Assembly: GCA_036250225.1 (NCBI GenBank)
Contig: JAPZLL010000041.1
Span: 277,867 to 341,866 of the forward strand
Source of the DNA: Cercophora sp. LCS_1
Lineage: Eukaryota; Ascomycota; Sordariomycetes; Sordariales; Lasiosphaeriaceae
DNA length: 64,000 bases
Direction: 5' to 3'
Positions 59,622 through 64,000 of this stretch are shown one piece after another; positions within the stretch are counted from its first letter, which is position 1, and every line of letters begins with the position of its first letter. The position numbers and the translations under genes were made by a program. The notes below the pieces were generated by a model. The model was not told the DNA's origin and searched no databases. It was given only the letters and a program-made list of their open reading frames with translations.

Positions 59622-61900
59622 GTTTGTTGTTGAAGGAAAGGAGAGAAACAAGAGAGCGGGTCAGTTCAAAGCGTACCGGCAGGCCCGGGTTGTTTGAGCA
59701 GTCTCAGCACACGGAAAACAATCGCGGAGAATAAAGTCAGCATGTTACTGTCCCCTGCCTGACTAGGAAACCATGAGAGATGGATATAAGCGAAATATTC
59801 CAGCACTGCGATGTGCTGTCAACATTCCGCGAGCACAAACACAAAGTTCGTGCTCAATTTAGTGCGGACTTACTCCAGCCAGCCGAACACCGGGACAATT
59901 TACCAGTATGCGGTGGCGAGATGTGGTCAAGTTCAAACCTCAAACACATAGTCCCACATAGTGAACTGCCGCGTTCTTGTTTCGTTAGCCACTCATTAAT
60001 TACATACGGGCCGTCTGGGAGACTTACTGCTTTTCCAATAATAGGGTTTATTTTTGGTGTGGACTTTAGCTTTGTGATCATCAAACCACGCAGGTGTATC
60101 TGCATTGTGACATCAATGGTTTAGTTGTCTGTTCCATGTTCCAGCATCTTTGAGGGTGCGACCAGAAACCCTTTCCATTTCCTACCTATCCATGCCATTC
60201 AAGCTATGGAGATATGGCCTGGAGCTCTTCGGTCTGTCACTGACAGTAACTGAAAGTGATTGGGCGATCTTGATGTTTAGTTGGGTAGGTATTTAGGCAC
60301 ATGATCGGTTGGCAATGACTTTCATATGTTGAATTACCGGATAGAACAAAACAACTCAAATCCAGGGACATCCAAACATGGCTCTGCTACTTGCAAATAT
60401 TCCCAGGTAGTTCCGAGTAAACCCAAATCCTTTCCTCGGTGGCTCCAACGAATATCACCTCGGTGAGCCTCACAACACTCAGTGAGTCTGCCTCGTTTGT
60501 GGGGTACCCAAGTCCCTAACAGCAGACGCAACCGGATCAATACGCGTTGTAGCCTCCCGAGCCCTGTAAATCTTCGTTCCATCACCCTCATTGCATCACT
60601 GTAGACCAATATATTCCCGCTACCCCAGATAATCATCCTGTCACGTTCAAGTGCAGTTGTCACCACTAGCAATGTTCGTCTACAAGAGGACTACGGTCTG
60701 GCCGTCACCCGAGGCTAAATCTCAGCTCGCTGAACGTAAGAGTGCCAACTTGAACGTAACCCAGGAAGTGAACCCTTCCTCTAACTGGAAGGGCTTGTTA
60801 CATTTTACACAGCACTGTGGCAGCTGTTGATTCTAGTGGAGTCAAGTTCCGGCGCAGCTATGTTGTATAGCTATCTTCACTCACGGCTGCAGTCAAAAGC
60901 GAGCATGTTTCTTTCCCAATATCCAGGTACATAACCTGAAGGATGACGGTTATGCGGTGTACAACCCCATCAATCTTCCCCATTTGGCCCACCATCCGGT
61001 AGTACCCTCGAGTCCTCACTCTGCCCAACCCACCCATAAGGCAAAGACACAGCCCAGCGTCAGTACCCAAATATGGTGATCGTCACACAGGGTATTTGTC
61101 GATGCTCTCATTCATAAGATATGGTGTCAACCCAATGTGGCGTTAGGCCGCCGAGACTGGTAATGCATCCGCATATCGGGGTAAGGGGTGGAATGTTTAC
61201 AGGAAATCAGTATTGTTGAGGGGATGCTAGGCAGGCAAAAGGACACAGTGACAAAACCCACCAAAGGATACCGCAACGGCAATTATTTGGATGACATCTT
61301 TGGTCCCAAAACATTTAGGACCAACATGGGCTTCTAAGTCAGCATTTTCAACATCTCCACAATATAAACTCGTACAAACAGGACGGAGATACATGATGGG
61401 CGCGCTGCAACAGGCCGCCTCACCAGTCCACCACCCCCATAAATACATCCAACTACGTTCGGGCACCACGGCTCACAAGCATCGCTGTTGGGTTGTATTT
61501 GATAATGACGGTTGTGGTTGGAGGTGGAGGTGGACCCCCCGGGCCACTCGCACTTGTTTCGACCACCACTTAATCCGGATTTGGAAAGGCCGTCTCTCTT
61601 TGAATCAACTCCCATCTCCGACGAAAAGCCTACTGTGTAAAAGGCGAACGTGGTCCACGATGCTGTGCTGAAAAAAACCACCAGTCACCCTACAATGCAC
61701 AATGAATGCTACCCTCTCCTCCTTGCTCCGTCGACGTCTTGGATACCGTGGCGACAATGATATCTACTAAACCGAATACTAGAATAGGCAATGCAAAAAC
61801 ACGCCACATCACTGGTTCTCCTTCGCGTCCGCTCCCAGCAGAGATGCAAAGGATAAAACGATGGTGGTTCTTGGTCTGTAGTTAGCTTTTGGTATCCACG
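59622..61900. other. Gene-poor region, 2.3 kb
   Basis: No coherent protein on either strand and AT-richer than the rest. No transposase or reverse-transcriptase motif was seen. It leads into the repeat-bearing right end. Confidence 0.45.
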
Positions 61901-62000
61901 TGTTACGGCCTGCTCCGGGTACACCGTGGTGACCCTGGTAAGGACAGATCGTAAGAGCGGACAGGGTCCAATGCTCCAAGTAAGGTAGGTGCAAGGTGAC
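61901..62000 (+). repeat. LTR-like direct repeat, copy A (3' limit unknown)
   Basis: Starts TGTTACGGCCTGCTCC, a TG-start typical of fungal LTRs. It matches 63905-64000 over about 96 bp with roughly ten mismatches, mostly transitions. The full unit may extend toward about 62170, where the sequence changes to GGTCCC-rich repeats. Confidence 0.65.
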
Positions 62001-62203
62001 TGAGTGAAGGCTAGTACAACTCTCGAAGGGGGGATACACTGTCAAGCAGATCGTAGACCTAGAGGTCCCAGACAATAGGTCTCACTGAGCGGTGCTCAAG
62101 AACAATGTGTTGCTAGTGTGAGGATCCAAGATTCCTCACACAGTTGAGGGCACAACTATCGTAACTATATACTTATGATTTCTGGTTCCTGGTCCCGAGC
62201 CCG

Positions 62204-63750
62204 TTGGTCCGAGCTCCGGGACCAACTTCATCGAGTCCTTCGTGATAGGTTGGCGCTGGGTCCCGAACCCGGGACCGTTTCCTTCGGGATCATCCTGATT
62301 GGTCCCCGCAGGGCTTAGTGGGTCGTTGCACCCTGGGCCCAATGATTGGTGTTCCGAAGTTGGCCCGTGCTCCCTCCTTGAGGTCATGACTTGGCACCAC
62401 GGTTCCGCTGACCGAAAACAGCCGCCCGCTGATCAGCGGCCTACACAAAACCCTAACCCTGCACGCACAGCTGATCCAGCCGCTAATTCGCTATAGGGCC
62501 GCCGTAACCCCGCCGACGTACAGGGCACTAATGCACTAAAAGCAAACACCTACCCACTGAAGACCGCCTTTCAGGGTCAATGAGCCTGTAACGAGTGCCC
62601 TAGAGGGAGCCATTTGGGTGGCCTGGAGGCGAAGGGGCCTGCGCGGTCTGGCATGCAGTGCCAGACGGCTGCATCCGGCAGGCGCGAACAGGTTCGGGCC
62701 GGCGCCAGCCGCCGGATCCAGCCGTCGGCCATGGAGCGATGGAACAAAGGTTGAAGCTCTAGAGGTTTCCGAAAGCGGAAGTCGTGATCTAGGATAAGAA
62801 GGCTGGTGGCCACTCCTTCGGAGAAGAAGGGCCACGTTCCAATTGAACTTTACACCCACCACTACCTTGGCTCTATTCCGCTTGCTTGTTGACTCTTCTT
62901 CACACAGCCCTAACCCTGACGCCTTTGCGTTACAGGGCCTCACCTCTTCAAAAAACCATTCCGACGACTAACTTTCCACTACTTCTTTTACCTTTTGGAT
63001 ATACAAAAGGCATACTAGCTAAAATAGGGGGAGTTTATAGTATAATACCTTAAGGTTAACGCAGAGTTTATATATTGTTAAAACAGGGTACTGCTCACAG
63101 GGTTCGTAGTACGTAACCAGGCAGTTACAGTGGGTTTACCCACTGTAATACGCAGCGGAAGACTTGTGCGGAAGCAAAGAGTGACTGAATTAATTGGCTG
63201 TTGCTTACTGACTTGGGGTGGCGCCGAGGCGCCAGTGCACCGGCGCAGGGCGGCTGTTTCTGGGACCCCTGAACCCCTGAATCACGTGGTGGCCTGTGCA
63301 CCACCACAGCCGTCAAAAACTTTCGTCGCGCGCACTGCGCGCGCGTCTCTGTATCTAGCAAGCAACCATCGTCAAACCCCCCCCAATGCCGCCGCCAACA
63401 GTGGCCTACGGCCACTGTTGCTTTTGTGTGTGTGTTGTTTGTTTTGCGTGAGCTACCATCCCCATTTCATTACTTAAATCAACTATTTACAAAGGAAAGA
63501 AGGCCTATATTTATAGGCACAGAAGGCCTGGAGGCCTTCTGTTCCAGAGGATTCTGTACACACTGGCAATCTGGAAGATTCAGTTGATGTAGGTGGCTTC
63601 CATAGTGCGGCAGCCACTCTGGGGCAGGGCCCCACAGGGGGTTCTGGGCCACAAGTGGGCCTGTGGGCCCACTGTGGCTAGGTGCCTTGGCACTCCCACA
63701 ATAGTAGCGGCTAGTGCAACCATCACCACCACTGCTGCTTTGCAGCAGTG
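62204..63750. repeat. Dense cluster of short perfect hairpins
   Basis: At least a dozen inverted repeats with tiny loops (arm/loop): 62204-62225 (7/8), 62259-62276 (7/4), 62646-62666 (8/5), 63125-63148 (11/2), 63219-63234 (7/2), 63327-63343 (7/3), 63396-63420 (11/3), 63503-63518 (7/2), 63519-63542 (11/2), 63620-63634 (6/3), 63648-63678 (12, one bulge), 63682-63693 (5/2), 63730-63750 (9/3). The arms differ but several share a CAGTG/CACTG core, and GGCC is common. No protein gene overlaps. Confidence 0.8.
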
Positions 63751-63904
63751 CTGTTGGCCACCAGTTACAGGGCACTGGTAGCTATTAATTCAACAGCTCT
63801 GAAATATATTTCAAATATTTGATTAAATTGTTTTATCTGGTCGTCTGTCTATAAGTAGTGGGCTATTGAGAGTTTGCTATTAATATCCATTTATTTTATT
63901 AATC
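63751..63904. other. AT-rich spacer before LTR-like copy B
   Basis: Strongly AT-rich, ending TTATTTTATTAATC just before the second TGTTACGG. It is not purine-rich, so there is no polypurine tract of the kind expected immediately before a 3' LTR. Confidence 0.6.
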
Positions 63905-64000
63905 TGTTACGGCCTGCTCCAGGTACACCGAGGTGAGCCTGGTAAAGACAGATCGTAAGAGCGGACAGGGTCCAATGCTCTAGGTAGGGTGGGTGCAAGG
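63905..64000 (+). repeat. LTR-like direct repeat, copy B (cut by window end)
   Basis: Same orientation as copy A and 2004 bp downstream of it. Identity is about 90% over the visible 96 bp. It continues beyond the window. Confidence 0.65.

Noticed and set aside
62451..62917. CCCTAACCCT at 62451-62460 and 62908-62917 as interstitial telomere repeats
   Set aside because: Each is fewer than two full units, easily explained by chance.
61901..64000. Complete LTR retrotransposon
   Set aside because: No gag, protease, integrase or reverse-transcriptase motifs and no polypurine tract before copy B.

Overview
The window is nuclear DNA of a filamentous ascomycete, most likely a sordariomycete close to Sordariales/Chaetomiaceae. 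The genes are dense and intron-bearing. Introns are mostly 44-63 nt with GT(A/G)NGT donors, CTAAC/CTGAC branch sites and short 3' ends. Histone H2A and H2B carry introns, complex I subunits are present, and the methionine gene is of the Neurospora met-7 type. Exon coordinates were read by hand from splice signals, frame continuity and protein-family expectation.

Layout. 1-16 kb: an unrecognised 575-aa protein, a MIT-AAA ATPase, mitochondrial ribosomal protein uS17m, an Ldb17/Dip1 (SPIN90) Arp2/3 activator, then COG6 and ATG9 head to head. 16-19.9 kb is broken: a 5'-truncated fasciclin-domain gene abuts a membrane-protein pseudogene with several frameshifts and stops. 19.9-31.8 kb: mitoferrin-type carrier, ER DnaJC3/P58IPK co-chaperone (with a probable GC-AG intron), GAR1, an MFS drug/H+ antiporter-like transporter with a long cytosolic N-terminus, and a Slm1-type BAR-PH protein. 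31.8-34.6 kb is gene-poor with one frameshifted C-terminal gene remnant. 34.6-58.3 kb: NEP1/EMG1, a VOC-like/RS-repeat membrane protein, cystathionine gamma-synthase, an SPX-RING ubiquitin ligase, JJJ1, ATG4, SQS1, divergent H2B/H2A, a complex I LYR subunit and KGD2. 58.6-59.6 kb holds an unrecognised gene. 59.6-64 kb has no recognisable protein gene but carries two direct LTR-like copies about 2 kb apart and an unusually dense cluster of short perfect hairpins.

Connections. Ribosome biogenesis is well represented (NEP1, GAR1, SQS1, JJJ1), as is autophagy and Golgi trafficking (ATG9, ATG4, COG6). Several pairs share divergent promoters: COG6/ATG9, DNAJC3/GAR1, SPX-RING/JJJ1, ATG4/SQS1, H2B/H2A and NDUFB9/KGD2. 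No secondary-metabolite cluster is visible. The least explained material is the hairpin tract near the right end and the pseudogene junction near 16.8 kb.
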